This document shows positions 1 through 8,141 of a stretch of 64,000 nucleotides of DNA, one piece after another. A program made the translations under genes and the position numbers. Source of the DNA: Siculibacillus lacustris (lineage in GTDB: Bacteria; Pseudomonadota; Alphaproteobacteria; Rhizobiales; Ancalomicrobiaceae). The notes below the pieces were generated by a model, which was not told the DNA's origin, did no database searches, and saw nothing but the letters and a program-made list of their open reading frames with translations. The stretch is taken from assembly GCF_004328075.1 (NCBI RefSeq), contig NZ_SJFN01000001.1, forward strand, positions 223,700 to 287,699, written 5' to 3'. Numbering within the stretch: the stretch's first letter is position 1; every line of letters starts with the position of its first letter.

Positions 1-431
1 TGACGGTGATCACCGCCGGGCGCGGTCCCGAGGCGCGCGGCCTGACCGCGACCGCGGTGTGCTCGGTCGCGGCCTCGCCGCCGACGCTGCTGATCTGCGT
101 CAACCGATCCGGCGAAGCGCACGATGCGATCGCCCGCACCGAGGCCTTCTGCGTCAACGTCCTCGCCGACCGCAGCCGCACCGTCGCCGATCGCTTCGCC
201 GGTCGCTTCGGCAACCTCGGGGCCGAGAAATTCGCCGACGCCGCGTGGTCGAGCCTGGTCACCGGCGCGCCGGCCCTCGACGAAGCCCTGGTCGCCATCG
301 ATTGCCGGCTCGCCGAGACGGTCGAGGCCCACAGCCACACGGTGTTCTTCGGCACCGTGGTCGGGGTCCGCCTGGGCGCGGCGCTGCCTCCCTTGCTCCA
401 TTTCGATCGCGCCTATCGCACGCTGAGTTGA
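1..431 (+). CDS. Flavin reductase family protein (5' end outside window)
   Basis: The reading frame is open from the first bases and ends at TGA 429-431, so the N-terminus lies upstream. The visible 140 or so residues match the flavin-reductase (FMN-binding split-barrel) family: a GLTATAVCSVAASPP segment, the LLICVNRS strand, the FCVNVLA strand and a C-terminal HTVFFGTVVGV strand ending in an LLHFDRAYR-like tail. Such proteins reduce FMN or FAD with NAD(P)H and supply it to a two-component monooxygenase. It ends 40 bases before nicX on the same strand, so it probably serves a ring-hydroxylating partner upstream. The partner is not visible. Confidence 0.8.
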   Translation, partial: TVITAGRGPEARGLTATAVCSVAASPPTLLICVNRSGEAHDAIARTEAFCVNVLADRSRTVADRFAGRFGNLGAEKFADAAWSSLVTGAPALDEALVAIDCRLAETVEAHSHTVFFGTVVGVRLGAALPPLLHFDRAYRTLS

Positions 432-471
432 GCCGCCGTCCGGCGGGATCTGCGAACACGAGGGTTTCCCC

Positions 472-1518
472 ATGGCAATCAGCGATTCGGCACTGGTCGA
501 GGCCTGGAAGGACGTTCTCGCCCTGTCCAGGCTGGTCCCCGGTGAACAGGTCACCCTGCTCGCCAGCGACGACAGCAACCCCCAACTGATCGCCACGGCG
601 CGGATCGCGGTGGCCCAGCTCGGGGCGATCCTGACCATCGTCACCCTGCCGCCGATGAACGGCGACGTCGCGCTCAGCCGCGACAAGTCGGGCTTCGTCG
701 GCCGCACCGCGCTGGAGGGCAACCGCCCGGCGCTGGAGGCGATGAAACATTCCGATCTGGTGATCGACACCATGCTGCTGTTGTTCTCGCCGGAGCAGGA
801 GCAGGTGCTGAAGGGTGGCGCCCGCATGCTGCTGGCGGTCGAGCCGGCCGAGATCCTGCTGCGGATGAAACCCGACGCCAGCGACTCGCGCCGGGCCGGC
901 GCCGCCGCGGCGCGGCTGGCGCGGGCCAAGGTGATGACCGTCACCTCCAAGGCCGGGACCGAATTCCGCTGCGAGCTCGGGCAGTATCCGGTGCTGAAGC
1001 AACAGGGCTATCCCGATGCGCCGGGCGCCTGGGACCACTGGCCGAGCTGTCTGGTCGCAACCTGGCCGAACGAGGGCAGCGCCGAGGGCACGCTGGTGAT
1101 CGACACCGGCGACATCCTGCTGCCGTTCAAGCGCTATGCCCGCGATCCCATTCGCCTGACCGTCGAGGGCGGTTACATCCGCCGGATCGTGGGCGGTTTC
1201 GAAGCCGAATATCTCAAGAGCTACATCGACCGGTTCGACGACCCGGAAGCCTATGCCATGGCCCATGTCGGCTGGGGCCTGCACGACCGGGCCCATTGGA
1301 CGGCGCTCGGCCTCTACGACCGCGAGGCCGGGATCGGCATGGACGCGCGCTCCTATCTCGGCAACTTCCTGTGGTCGAGCGGCCCCAACACCGAGGCCGG
1401 CGGCACGCGCAACACCCCGTGTCACATGGACATTCCGCTGCGCGGCTGCTCGTTGTCGCTCGACGGCGAGCCGATGACCATCGACGGCCGGGTGATCCCG
1501 GCGGACCAGACGTCGTGA
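472..1518 (+). CDS. nicX: 2,5-dihydroxypyridine 5,6-dioxygenase (NicX)
   Basis: This 348-residue protein closely resembles Pseudomonas putida NicX, the iron-dependent extradiol-type dioxygenase that opens 2,5-dihydroxypyridine to N-formylmaleamate in nicotinate and pyridine catabolism. The fold is related to M29 aminopeptidases. The NicX metal ligands are present at the same numbers, His265 (AHVGWGLH), His318 and Asp320 (TPCHMDIPLR). Family segments DTMLLLFSPEQEQ, WDHWPS and GGFEAEYL are also seen. The start is preceded by GAGGG. The flavin reductase lies just upstream, and the downstream genes run convergent. The other nic genes (amidase, isomerase, 6-hydroxynicotinate hydroxylase) are not in the window, so the upstream substrate could be nicotinate, 3-hydroxypyridine or another pyridine. 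Confidence 0.93.
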   Translation: MAISDSALVEAWKDVLALSRLVPGEQVTLLASDDSNPQLIATARIAVAQLGAILTIVTLPPMNGDVALSRDKSGFVGRTALEGNRPALEAMKHSDLVIDTMLLLFSPEQEQVLKGGARMLLAVEPAEILLRMKPDASDSRRAGAAAARLARAKVMTVTSKAGTEFRCELGQYPVLKQQGYPDAPGAWDHWPSCLVATWPNEGSAEGTLVIDTGDILLPFKRYARDPIRLTVEGGYIRRIVGGFEAEYLKSYIDRFDDPEAYAMAHVGWGLHDRAHWTALGLYDREAGIGMDARSYLGNFLWSSGPNTEAGGTRNTPCHMDIPLRGCSLSLDGEPMTIDGRVIPADQTS

Positions 1519-1539
1519 CGGGGCGGCCGCAGCGGCGAC

Positions 1540-1558
1540 CGACCCGCCCGGCGGGTCG
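1540..1558. terminator. Bidirectional hairpin between convergent genes
   Basis: CGACCCGCC and GGCGGGTCG form a 9-base inverted repeat around one base, between the stops of nicX (+) and the decarboxylase-like gene (-). No T-run follows, so termination is inferred from position and GC-rich pairing. Confidence 0.5.
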
Positions 1559-1559
1559 C

Positions 1560-1961
1560 TCAGCCGGCGGTGGCCGGTGCGGCATTGCGATCGAGCTCGG
1601 CGAAGACCTCGCGGGCGACGCGGAAGCTGTCGAGGGCGGCGGGAACGCCGGCGTAGATCGCCACCTGGAGCAGAACCTCGCGGATCTCGTCGCGGGTGAC
1701 GCCGTTGGTCAACGCCCCGCGGACGTGGAGCTTGAGCTCGTGCGGCCGGTTGAGGGCGGAGATCATCGCCAGATTGATCAGCGAGCGGTCGCGCCGTTCG
1801 AGCCCGGGGCGGGCCCACACGTCGCCCCAGCAATAGCGGGTGATCAGTTCCTGCAAGGGACGGGTGAAGTCGTCGGCCTCGGCCAGCGATTTGTCGACAT
1901 AGGCGCTGCCGACCACGGCACGACGGATTTCCAAACCACGGTCATAGAGGGCGTCGGTCAT
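1560..1961 (-). CDS. Carboxymuconolactone decarboxylase family protein (PcaC-like)
   Basis: This 133-residue all-helical protein has the PcaC signature: CWGDVWARPGL, then RPHELKLHVRGALTNG, then EIREVLLQVAIYAGVPAA. PcaC converts 4-carboxymuconolactone to 3-oxoadipate enol-lactone in the protocatechuate branch of the beta-ketoadipate pathway. The start codon overlaps the stop of the upstream GntR gene by 4 bases, so the two are translationally coupled. An alpha/beta hydrolase like PcaD lies further upstream in the same operon. Because pcaB and pcaGH are absent and nicX is next door, it may act on another ring-cleavage lactone; that is inference. Confidence 0.85.
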   Translation of the reverse strand: MTDALYDRGLEIRRAVVGSAYVDKSLAEADDFTRPLQELITRYCWGDVWARPGLERRDRSLINLAMISALNRPHELKLHVRGALTNGVTRDEIREVLLQVAIYAGVPAALDSFRVAREVFAELDRNAAPATAG

Positions 1962-2659
1962 TGAGTGAGCTCCGGATGCGAGGGGGTGACGTCGAAGGAG
2001 GTCAGCGCGACGGCGGCCGCCGCGGCGACGTGGCGTTCGGCGAGTTCGGCTGCCGCCGCCCCGTCGCGACGCTCGAGGGCGTCGATCAGCGCCGCGATCT
2101 CGGCGAGCGAGGCAGCGCGGCGACGCGGATCGGCCAGCGACCGGCGGCGCAGAAGCCCGGCGCGCGAGTCGAGGCGGGCCAGGAGCTCCAGACTCAATTC
2201 GTTGCGGGCGCCGAGGGCGAGGCGGCGGTAGAAGGCCCGCTTGGCCTCGAGCGCGGCGGCGAGATCGTCGTCGCCATAGGCCCGGGCGAGGTCGGCGGAG
2301 GCGGCGCGCAGCGACACCACGTCGTCGGCGTCGGCGCGTTCGCAGAACTGCCGCGCCATCAGGGCTTCGAGTGCGGCGCGCACCGCATAGAGGTTCTCGG
2401 CCTCGGCGCGGTCGAGCCGGGTGACGAACAGGCCGCGCGCGCCGGCGCTGACCAGCCCCTCGGATTCGAGCTCGCGCAGGGCCTCGCGCAAGACGGTGCG
2501 GCTGACCGCCAGTTCGGCGCAGAGATCCTTTTCGATCAGCCGCTCGCCGGCGGCGAGTGCGCCGGTTTCGATCGATCGACGCAGCGCCGCGACGAGGCGA
2601 CGGCGCAGCGGGGCACTCTCCTGGACGAGCGGGGCGATGCCGAGCGGGCCGGTGGTCAT
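1958..2659 (-). CDS. GntR-family (FadR/FCD subfamily) transcriptional regulator
   Basis: This 233-residue protein has an N-terminal winged helix (about residues 15-75, containing IEKDLCAELAVSRTVLREAL) and a C-terminal helical FCD effector domain with ENLYAVRAALEALMARQF and a late RHVAAA segment. FCD regulators usually repress catabolic genes until an acid or aromatic breakdown product binds. It sits between the hydrolase and the PcaC-like gene on the minus strand. The perfect inverted repeat at 3519-3541 between the divergent units is the best candidate for its operator. Confidence 0.88.
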   Translation of the reverse strand: MTTGPLGIAPLVQESAPLRRRLVAALRRSIETGALAAGERLIEKDLCAELAVSRTVLREALRELESEGLVSAGARGLFVTRLDRAEAENLYAVRAALEALMARQFCERADADDVVSLRAASADLARAYGDDDLAAALEAKRAFYRRLALGARNELSLELLARLDSRAGLLRRRSLADPRRRAASLAEIAALIDALERRDGAAAAELAERHVAAAAAVALTSFDVTPSHPELTQ

Positions 2660-2686
2660 CGGGGCAGGATCTCCGGGGCCGAAGGG

Positions 2687-3457
2687 TCAGGCGAACAGGA
2701 ACGGATCGATCGCCGCATGGAAGCCCTCGGGTCGATCGAGGTTGGCGAGATGACGCGCGCCGTCGATGGCGCGGAAGTCGGCGCCGGGGATCAGTGCGGC
2801 GATGGCCTCGGAGAGATGCGGCGGGGTGCGCTGGTCGCGCGACCCGACGACGACGCGGGTCGGCACCCGGATCGCCTTCATCAACTCGACCACGTCGGCT
2901 GTGAACACCGACTGCGCCGCCTCGATGTAGGCCTCCGCGGTCATGCCGGCGATGCTCGCCGCCAGGGTCTCGAACAGCGCCGGCTCGGCGTCCTCGACCA
3001 GGGTGTCGGCGGCATAGGCGCGGCCGAAGGCTTCCAGCGAGCCGCCGCGGATGGTCGCGGCGATGGTCGCGGCACGGGCGGCGCCGGCTTCGCCCTGGGT
3101 GGCGAAACTGTCGGCGATCACCAGACGCTTCACCAATTCCGGCGCGAGATCGACGAGATGGGCGGCGATCGGCCCGCCCATCGAGATCGCCACCACCCGC
3201 GCCGGGCCGAGCCCGAGGGCGGCGATCACCGCGGCGAGGTCGGAGGCGACGGCGCGGACCGTGAAGCCGCCGTTGCGGCTGGAGCGGCCATGGCCGCGGG
3301 CGTCGACGGCGATCACGTCGAAGCGCGTCGACCAGCGGCGGATCTGCTCGCGCCACAGCCAGGCGGCGGTGCCGAGGCTGTGGATCAACACCAGCGGCGC
3401 GCCGCGGCCGGCGCGGTCGTAGCCCAGGCTCTCCCCATCGACGTCGATCTGCGGCAC
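2687..3457 (-). CDS. Alpha/beta hydrolase, 3-oxoadipate enol-lactonase-like
   Basis: This 256-residue alpha/beta hydrolase has the oxyanion region LIHSLGT, the nucleophile elbow ISMGGP (Ser92), an acid near GSRDQRTPP and a C-terminal His in GARHLANLDRP. Family and length fit PcaD-type enol-lactonases. NicD, the N-formylmaleamate deformylase acting after NicX, belongs to the same superfamily, so this gene could instead remove formate from the NicX product. The elbow is SMGG as in PcaD, whereas the NicD sequence I recall has SMGA, which mildly favours a lactonase. It is the first gene of the minus-strand operon that continues to the GntR and PcaC-like genes. Confidence 0.8.
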   Translation of the reverse strand: MPQIDVDGESLGYDRAGRGAPLVLIHSLGTAAWLWREQIRRWSTRFDVIAVDARGHGRSSRNGGFTVRAVASDLAAVIAALGLGPARVVAISMGGPIAAHLVDLAPELVKRLVIADSFATQGEAGAARAATIAATIRGGSLEAFGRAYAADTLVEDAEPALFETLAASIAGMTAEAYIEAAQSVFTADVVELMKAIRVPTRVVVGSRDQRTPPHLSEAIAALIPGADFRAIDGARHLANLDRPEGFHAAIDPFLFA

Positions 3458-3518
3458 GGGCGGTCTCCTCGTCCTCGGGCGCGGCGCCGTCGCGGGACGG
3501 GCGCCTCGGTGGTTTATC

Positions 3519-3541
3519 GTATGACCGTCGTAACGTCATAC
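3519..3541. promoter_or_regulatory. Candidate GntR operator in divergent promoter
   Basis: GTATGAC (3519-3525) and GTCATAC (3535-3541) are a perfect 7-base inverted repeat with a 9-base spacer. They lie in the AT-richer part of the 188-base gap between the hydrolase (-) and the crotonase (+). Size, dyad symmetry and place suit a dimeric FCD-type GntR protein, and the GntR gene is in the adjacent operon. Binding is inferred. Confidence 0.6.
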
Positions 3542-3645
3542 ATTGTTTCCGTCAAGCCGACGGTCCGATCGGGCGGGCGCGCCGCGGCCCGGGCGCGGCC
3601 CGCTTCCGGATCCCATCCCCTTCCCCATCCCCTTCGGAGAGCGAC

Positions 3646-4362
3646 ATGAAGATCGACGATCACGGCGACGGCATTCTCGGCGTCGAATTCACGCGGAGCG
3701 CCGACGACAACACCATCTCCTCGGCCGGTCTCCTCGACTTCGCCGCGACCCTCGACACGGTCATCGCCACGCCGGGACTCCGGGCGGTGGTGGTGTCGGG
3801 CGAGGGCGGGCATTTCTGTAAGGGGCGGGTCGGCGCCAAGGGTCTGACGCAAGCCGCGGCGATCCGCGACGACCTCGACTTTATCCTCCAGGTCAACGCG
3901 CGGCTGCGGGCCTCGCCGGTGCCTTTCGTCGCGGCGGTCGAAGGCCGGGCCTTCGGCTTCGGCTGCGGCTTCGCCACCCAGTGCGACGTGACGATCGCCG
4001 CAGCCGACGCGGTCTTCGCCCTGCCGGAAATGTCCCACCGCCTGCCGCCGCTGGTGGTGCTGTCCTATTTCGGCAAGTTCGTGCCGTTCAAGAAGGCCTT
4101 CGAACTGGCGCTGACCAGCCGGCCCGTCCCGGCGTCGGAAGCCCTCGCGATCGGCATGGTCACCGAGCTCGTCGATCCGGGCCGGGCCTTCGCCCGCGCG
4201 CTCGAGTTCGCGCGTCTGATCGCCGCGCTCGATGCCGACTCGGTGCGGCTGCTGCGCGGCTTCGCTCGGCGGATGGCCGGCCTCCACGACGACATCGACG
4301 CCCGCACCGGCGTCGCCGACATGGCGATCATGCTGGCCGCCGCCGCGACCCGTCCCCATTGA
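3646..4362 (+). CDS. Enoyl-CoA hydratase/isomerase (crotonase) family protein
   Basis: This 238-residue crotonase-fold protein has the CoA/oxyanion segments VVVSGEGGHFCKGR and AAVEGRAFGFGCGFATQCD, and ALPEMSHRLPP at the substrate site. Crotonases hydrate, isomerise or cleave acyl-CoA thioesters. It is somewhat short for the family (about 255-270 residues), mostly at the C-terminus. GGAGA stands just before the start. It is co-directional with the dehydrogenase 53 bases downstream and shares a divergent control region with the hydrolase, GntR and PcaC-like operon, so a role in the same catabolic route is likely. The substrate is unknown. Confidence 0.8.
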   Translation: MKIDDHGDGILGVEFTRSADDNTISSAGLLDFAATLDTVIATPGLRAVVVSGEGGHFCKGRVGAKGLTQAAAIRDDLDFILQVNARLRASPVPFVAAVEGRAFGFGCGFATQCDVTIAAADAVFALPEMSHRLPPLVVLSYFGKFVPFKKAFELALTSRPVPASEALAIGMVTELVDPGRAFARALEFARLIAALDADSVRLLRGFARRMAGLHDDIDARTGVADMAIMLAAAATRPH

Positions 4363-4415
4363 CCGGACCTGCGCCGGGTCCCGGTGCGCCCCATCCCCCG
4401 AACGGAGGAACCGAC

Positions 4416-5279
4416 ATGGCCGACGACGTGTTGTTCATCGGAGCCGGCCGCATGGGAGCCTTGATGGCGCGACGGCTGCTCGACGGCGGCGTCGCCCTCG
4501 CCGTCGCAGACGTCGTACCGGCGGCGCTGGAGCCCTTCGCCGCCCGGGGCGTGGCGACCGCGGCGCACGGCGCCGACCTGCTCGGCACGATCGTGCTGAC
4601 CATGTTGCCGACCGATCGCCACGTCCGCGAGGCGCTGCTCGGGCCCGGCGGCGCCTGCACGGTGCGCCCCCGCGCCGTGGTGATCGACATGTCGACCGCC
4701 ACGCCGGCCCACACGAGAGCGCTCGCCGCCGACCTCGCGGCGCGCGGCACCGTGCTCCTCGATGCGCCGGTCAGCGGCGGCATGGCCGGGGCCGGCGACG
4801 GTCGCCTGACCACCATGGTCGGCGGCGACGCGGCGGCGCTGGCCCGCTGCCTGCCGATTCTCCGGCTGATGTGCGCCGACGTCACGCGGGTCGGGCCGGT
4901 CGGATCGGGCCATGCGGTCAAGGCGCTCAACAACTATCTCTCGGCCGCCACCTTGTGGACCGCGACCGAGGCGTTGGTGATCGGCCGCCGGCTCGGACTC
5001 GATGCCGCGACCATGCTCGCGGTGTGGAGCGCCGGCTCGGGGCGCAGCCACGCCACCGAGGTCAAGCTGCCGCGCCACGTCGTGACCGGCACCCTCGACT
5101 TCGGCCAGTCGCTCGAGTTGTTCTGCAAGGACATCGCCATCGCCGCCGAGCTCGCCCGCGAGACCGGGACCACCACCCCGGCCCTCGACCACCTGCTCGC
5201 CCTGTGGCGCTCGGCCCGCGACACCCTCGGCCCGCAGGCCGACATCACGCGCATCGAGCCGCTGCTCGACGACCGCTGA
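4416..5279 (+). CDS. NAD(P)-dependent beta-hydroxyacid dehydrogenase (3-hydroxyisobutyrate dehydrogenase family)
   Basis: This 287-residue protein has an N-terminal Rossmann motif GAGRMG, the substrate-binding signature DAPVSGG (about residues 116-122) and the catalytic lysine in GHAVKALNN (Lys169). The family includes 3-hydroxyisobutyrate dehydrogenase, tartronate semialdehyde reductase and 2-(hydroxymethyl)glutarate dehydrogenase, the last acting in anaerobic nicotinate breakdown. The start is chosen for the strong CGGAGGA ribosome site. It follows the crotonase in the same direction, suggesting they handle consecutive intermediates. The exact substrate cannot be read from the sequence. Confidence 0.85.
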   Translation: MADDVLFIGAGRMGALMARRLLDGGVALAVADVVPAALEPFAARGVATAAHGADLLGTIVLTMLPTDRHVREALLGPGGACTVRPRAVVIDMSTATPAHTRALAADLAARGTVLLDAPVSGGMAGAGDGRLTTMVGGDAAALARCLPILRLMCADVTRVGPVGSGHAVKALNNYLSAATLWTATEALVIGRRLGLDAATMLAVWSAGSGRSHATEVKLPRHVVTGTLDFGQSLELFCKDIAIAAELARETGTTTPALDHLLALWRSARDTLGPQADITRIEPLLDDR

Positions 5280-5306
5280 GCGGCGGCTTGCGATTCGGGC
5301 CGCGCT

Positions 5307-5786
5307 TCAGAAATCGAGCGCGGCGGCGTCGATGATCTCCTTCATCACGAAGAAGGTGCGGGTCTGGCGCACGCCCGGCAGGGCGATCAGCAATTCGCCG
5401 TGCAGGCGGTTGAAGTCGGCGATGTCGCGCACCCGGATCTTCAGGAAGAAATCGAAGTCGCCGGCCACCAGATGGCAGTCGAGCACGAAGGGCAGCCTGC
5501 GCACCGCCGTGGCGAAGTCGGCGAAGCTCTCCGGCGTCGAGCGGTCGAGCTCGACCCCGACGATCACCAGCGTGCCGCGATCGACGGCGCGCGGCTCGAT
5601 CTCGGCACGGAAGCCGCGGATGCAGCCCGCCTCGACCAGCCGCCGGACGCGGCGGTGGCAGGTCGCCGGGCTGACGTGGACCGCCTCGGCGAGATCGGCA
5701 TTGGCCATGCGGCCATCCCCCTGGAGCAGGTGGAGAATGCGGCGGTCGACGCGGTCGAGTTCGATCTCGGTGAAAGAATCTTTCAT
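5307..5786 (-). CDS. acdR: Lrp/AsnC-family regulator, probably AcdR
   Basis: This 159-residue Lrp-type regulator has an N-terminal helix-turn-helix ([20 protein letters not shown], then [13 protein letters not shown]) and a C-terminal RAM effector domain ending in [13 protein letters not shown]. It is transcribed away from acdS across a 137-base gap. That is the classic acdR-acdS arrangement, in which AcdR activates acdS in response to ACC. An in-frame codon 93 bases upstream would give a longer protein, but the ATG at 5786 gives the standard Lrp length. Family and neighbour evidence are strong; the name is inferred from context. Confidence 0.85.
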   Translation of the reverse strand: MKDSFTEIELDRVDRRILHLLQGDGRMANADLAEAVHVSPATCHRRVRRLVEAGCIRGFRAEIEPRAVDRGTLVIVGVELDRSTPESFADFATAVRRLPFVLDCHLVAGDFDFFLKIRVRDIADFNRLHGELLIALPGVRQTRTFFVMKEIIDAAALDF

Positions 5787-5923
5787 ATTTCCGATCCGTT
5801 CGGACGTCGGTTTTCGTTTTCCTAGCATCGCTCGAGGTATTCGCCAAATTCTGGCCGCCACTTCGGGAGGACCTTTCACGGCGGAGGATGTTAGCCTCGC
5901 GGTCGATCAACCCGGAGACGACC

Positions 5924-6943
5924 ATGCTGCGCCTCGACAAATTCGAACGTTTCCCGCTGACCTTCGGCCCCTCCCCGATCGAGCGTCTGCCGCGCCTGAC
6001 CGCGGCGCTCGGCGGCGACGTGGAGATCTGGGCCAAGCGTGACGACTGCAACTCCGGCCTCGCCATGGGCGGCAACAAGCTGCGCAAGCTCGAATACATC
6101 GTGCCCGACGCGATCGCGTCGGGTGCCGACACGCTGGTGTCGATCGGTGGGGTGCAGTCCAACCACACCCGGATGGTCGCCGCCACCGCCGCCAAGATCG
6201 GCATGAAATGCGTGGTGGTGCAGGAATCCTGGGTGCCGCACGAGGACGCGGTCTACGACCGGGTCGGCAACATCCTGCTGACCCGCCTGATGGGCGCCGA
6301 CAGCCGGATCGTCGACGACGGTTTCGACATCGGCATCCGCAAGAGCTGGGAGGACGCGATCCAGTCGGTGATCGACGCCGGCGGCAAACCCTACGGCATC
6401 CCGGCCGGCGCCTCGGTGCACAAATTCGGCGGCCTCGGCTACGTCGGCTTCGCCGAAGAGGTGCGCGATCAGGAGGCCGAGCTCGGCTTCACATTCGATT
6501 ACATCATCGTCTGCGTGGTCACCGGCTCGACCCAGGGCGGGATGATCGTCGGCTTCGCCGCCGACGGCCGCGCCGACAAGGTGATCGGCATCGACGCTTC
6601 CGGCACCCCGGCCCAGACCCGCGCCCAGGTCCGCGCGATCGTCGACCGCACCGCCGAGTTGGTCGAACTCGGCCGTCCGGTGCGCGACGACGAAATCGTC
6701 ATCCTCGAAGACTACGCCTACCCGGCCTATGGCGTGCCGAGCGCCGAGACCAACGCGGCGATCCGGCTGGCCGCCCGCACCGAGGCGATGATCACCGACC
6801 CGGTCTACGAGGGCAAGTCGATGCAGGGCCTGATCGACCTGGTGAAGAAGGGCTTCTTCCCCAAGGGATCGAAGGTGCTCTACGCCCATCTCGGCGGCGC
6901 CCCGGCGCTCAACGGCTACAGCTACACCTATCGCAACGGCTGA
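5924..6943 (+). CDS. acdS: 1-aminocyclopropane-1-carboxylate (ACC) deaminase
   Basis: This 339-residue PLP enzyme of the tryptophan-synthase-beta fold opens ACC, the plant ethylene precursor, to 2-oxobutyrate and ammonia. It follows the AcdS sequence end to end ([59 protein letters not shown]). The PLP lysine is Lys52 and the nucleophile Ser79. The residues that separate true ACC deaminases from D-cysteine desulfhydrases are present: Tyr295, Glu296 and Leu323 (294, 295 and 322 in the Pseudomonas UW4 enzyme). Bacteria with acdS lower stress ethylene in roots, which points to a plant-associated lifestyle. Confidence 0.95.
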   Translation: MLRLDKFERFPLTFGPSPIERLPRLTAALGGDVEIWAKRDDCNSGLAMGGNKLRKLEYIVPDAIASGADTLVSIGGVQSNHTRMVAATAAKIGMKCVVVQESWVPHEDAVYDRVGNILLTRLMGADSRIVDDGFDIGIRKSWEDAIQSVIDAGGKPYGIPAGASVHKFGGLGYVGFAEEVRDQEAELGFTFDYIIVCVVTGSTQGGMIVGFAADGRADKVIGIDASGTPAQTRAQVRAIVDRTAELVELGRPVRDDEIVILEDYAYPAYGVPSAETNAAIRLAARTEAMITDPVYEGKSMQGLIDLVKKGFFPKGSKVLYAHLGGAPALNGYSYTYRNG

Positions 6944-6953
6944 GCGGACGAGA

Positions 6954-6979
6954 GCCGGAGGCCGATCGCGGCCTCCGGC
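6954..6979. terminator. Bidirectional terminator hairpin
   Basis: GCCGGAGGCC and GGCCTCCGGC form a perfect 10-base stem with a 6-base loop, centred between the convergent ends of acdS and the M20 peptidase gene. A short CT-rich stretch follows on the plus strand. Confidence 0.7.
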
Positions 6980-6989
6980 GCCACCCTCT

Positions 6990-8141
6990 TCAGTCGGCGA
7001 GGCCGGCGACGGTGACGGCGAGCGCCTGGGCGCGCGGCACCAGGGTGTCGAGCCGGCACCATTCGCGTTCGGTGTGGGCCGCGCCGCCGACCGGTCCGAG
7101 GCCGCACAACGACGGCACGCCGAGCGCCGCGGTGAAGCCGGAATCGGCGCAGCCACCGGTGAACTCACCATCGACCGCGAAACCGACCGCCGCGGCGGCC
7201 GCGCGGTAGCGCTCGAACAGCGCCGCGGAGCGCTCCGCCTCGAGCGGCATGAAGACCGGTCCGCGGGTGTAGGTCGCGACGGTGTCGGGCACGTCGTCCT
7301 CGGCCAGGATCGCCTCGATGCGGGCGAGGATGCCGTCGAGTTCGGCGACCGCCAGGAAGCGGATGTCGACTTCCGCCGCGGCGAAGTCGGCGACGGTGTT
7401 GTGGGTGCGGCCGCCGCGGATCACCCCGACGTTGGTGGTGGTGCCGGTGGCATAGTCGGTCAGGGCATGGATCGCGGTGATCTTGGCGGCGAGCGCACCG
7501 ATGGCGCTGCGACCCTCGGCATGGGCGACGCCGGAATGGGCGGCCCGGCCCCGCACCTCGATGTCGAGCGTGACGCCGCCTTTGCGGCCGGTGACGACAT
7601 TGCCCGAGGCGCGGCCCGGTTCGGCATTGAAGGCGGCGCGGGCGCCGGTCGCTTCGCGTTCGATCACCGCGCGGCCGGAGGGCGAGCCGACCTCCTCGTC
7701 GGCGGTGAACAGCGCGACCACCGGGAAATCGAGCCCGCCCACGGCCTTGATCGCCCGGAGCACGAAGACGTCGACGACCAGCCCGCCCTTCATGTCGGCG
7801 ACGCCGGGGCCGAAGGCGGTGTCGCCGTCGCGGCTGAACGGGCGGGTGGCGACCGTGCCCTTCGGGAACACCGTGTCGCGGTGGCCCATCAGCAGAACCG
7901 GCGCGCCGCCGCTCCGACCCGGCACTTCGGCGCGGATCGCCCCGCCCCAGGTGGCGTTCGGAAACCGCGTGACGGCGATGCCGTCGGCTTCCAGGCTCGC
8001 GGCCAGCGCCTCGCCGACCGCGTCGATGCCGACGGCGTCGCGGCTGCCGGAATCGATGTCGACGATGCGGGCGAGGAGCGCCTCCATCTCGGCGCGACGC
8101 GGCGCGAGCCAGTCCTTCAGAGCGATTGCGGTCGGGGTCAT
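6990..8141 (-). CDS. M20 family metallopeptidase (carboxypeptidase G2/deacylase type)
   Basis: This 383-residue M20 hydrolase has the zinc-site motifs GHRDTVFPKGT, GPGVADMKGG and ADEEVGSPSG (catalytic Glu of the EE pair) and a dimerisation lid domain (GRAAHSGVAHAEGRSAIGAL). The family removes acyl or glutamyl groups from small amide substrates: dipeptides, N-acyl amino acids, folates. No signal peptide is seen, so it is cytoplasmic. Its ATG overlaps the stop of the preceding M20 gene by 4 bases. It is the last gene of the nine-gene operon, and its role is probably to hydrolyse what the amino-acid-type ABC transporter brings in. The substrate is not known. Confidence 0.85.
   Translation of the reverse strand: MTPTAIALKDWLAPRRAEMEALLARIVDIDSGSRDAVGIDAVGEALAASLEADGIAVTRFPNATWGGAIRAEVPGRSGGAPVLLMGHRDTVFPKGTVATRPFSRDGDTAFGPGVADMKGGLVVDVFVLRAIKAVGGLDFPVVALFTADEEVGSPSGRAVIEREATGARAAFNAEPGRASGNVVTGRKGGVTLDIEVRGRAAHSGVAHAEGRSAIGALAAKITAIHALTDYATGTTTNVGVIRGGRTHNTVADFAAAEVDIRFLAVAELDGILARIEAILAEDDVPDTVATYTRGPVFMPLEAERSAALFERYRAAAAAVGFAVDGEFTGGCADSGFTAALGVPSLCGLGPVGGAAHTEREWCRLDTLVPRAQALAVTVAGLAD

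Noticed and set aside
472-1518. Annotation as an M29 leucyl aminopeptidase
   Set aside because: The fold is related, but the NicX ligands His265, His318 and Asp320 and the full-length match to 2,5-dihydroxypyridine dioxygenase fit better.
5924-6943. Annotation as D-cysteine desulfhydrase
   Set aside because: The discriminating Glu296 and Leu323 are those of ACC deaminase, and the acdR partner is present.
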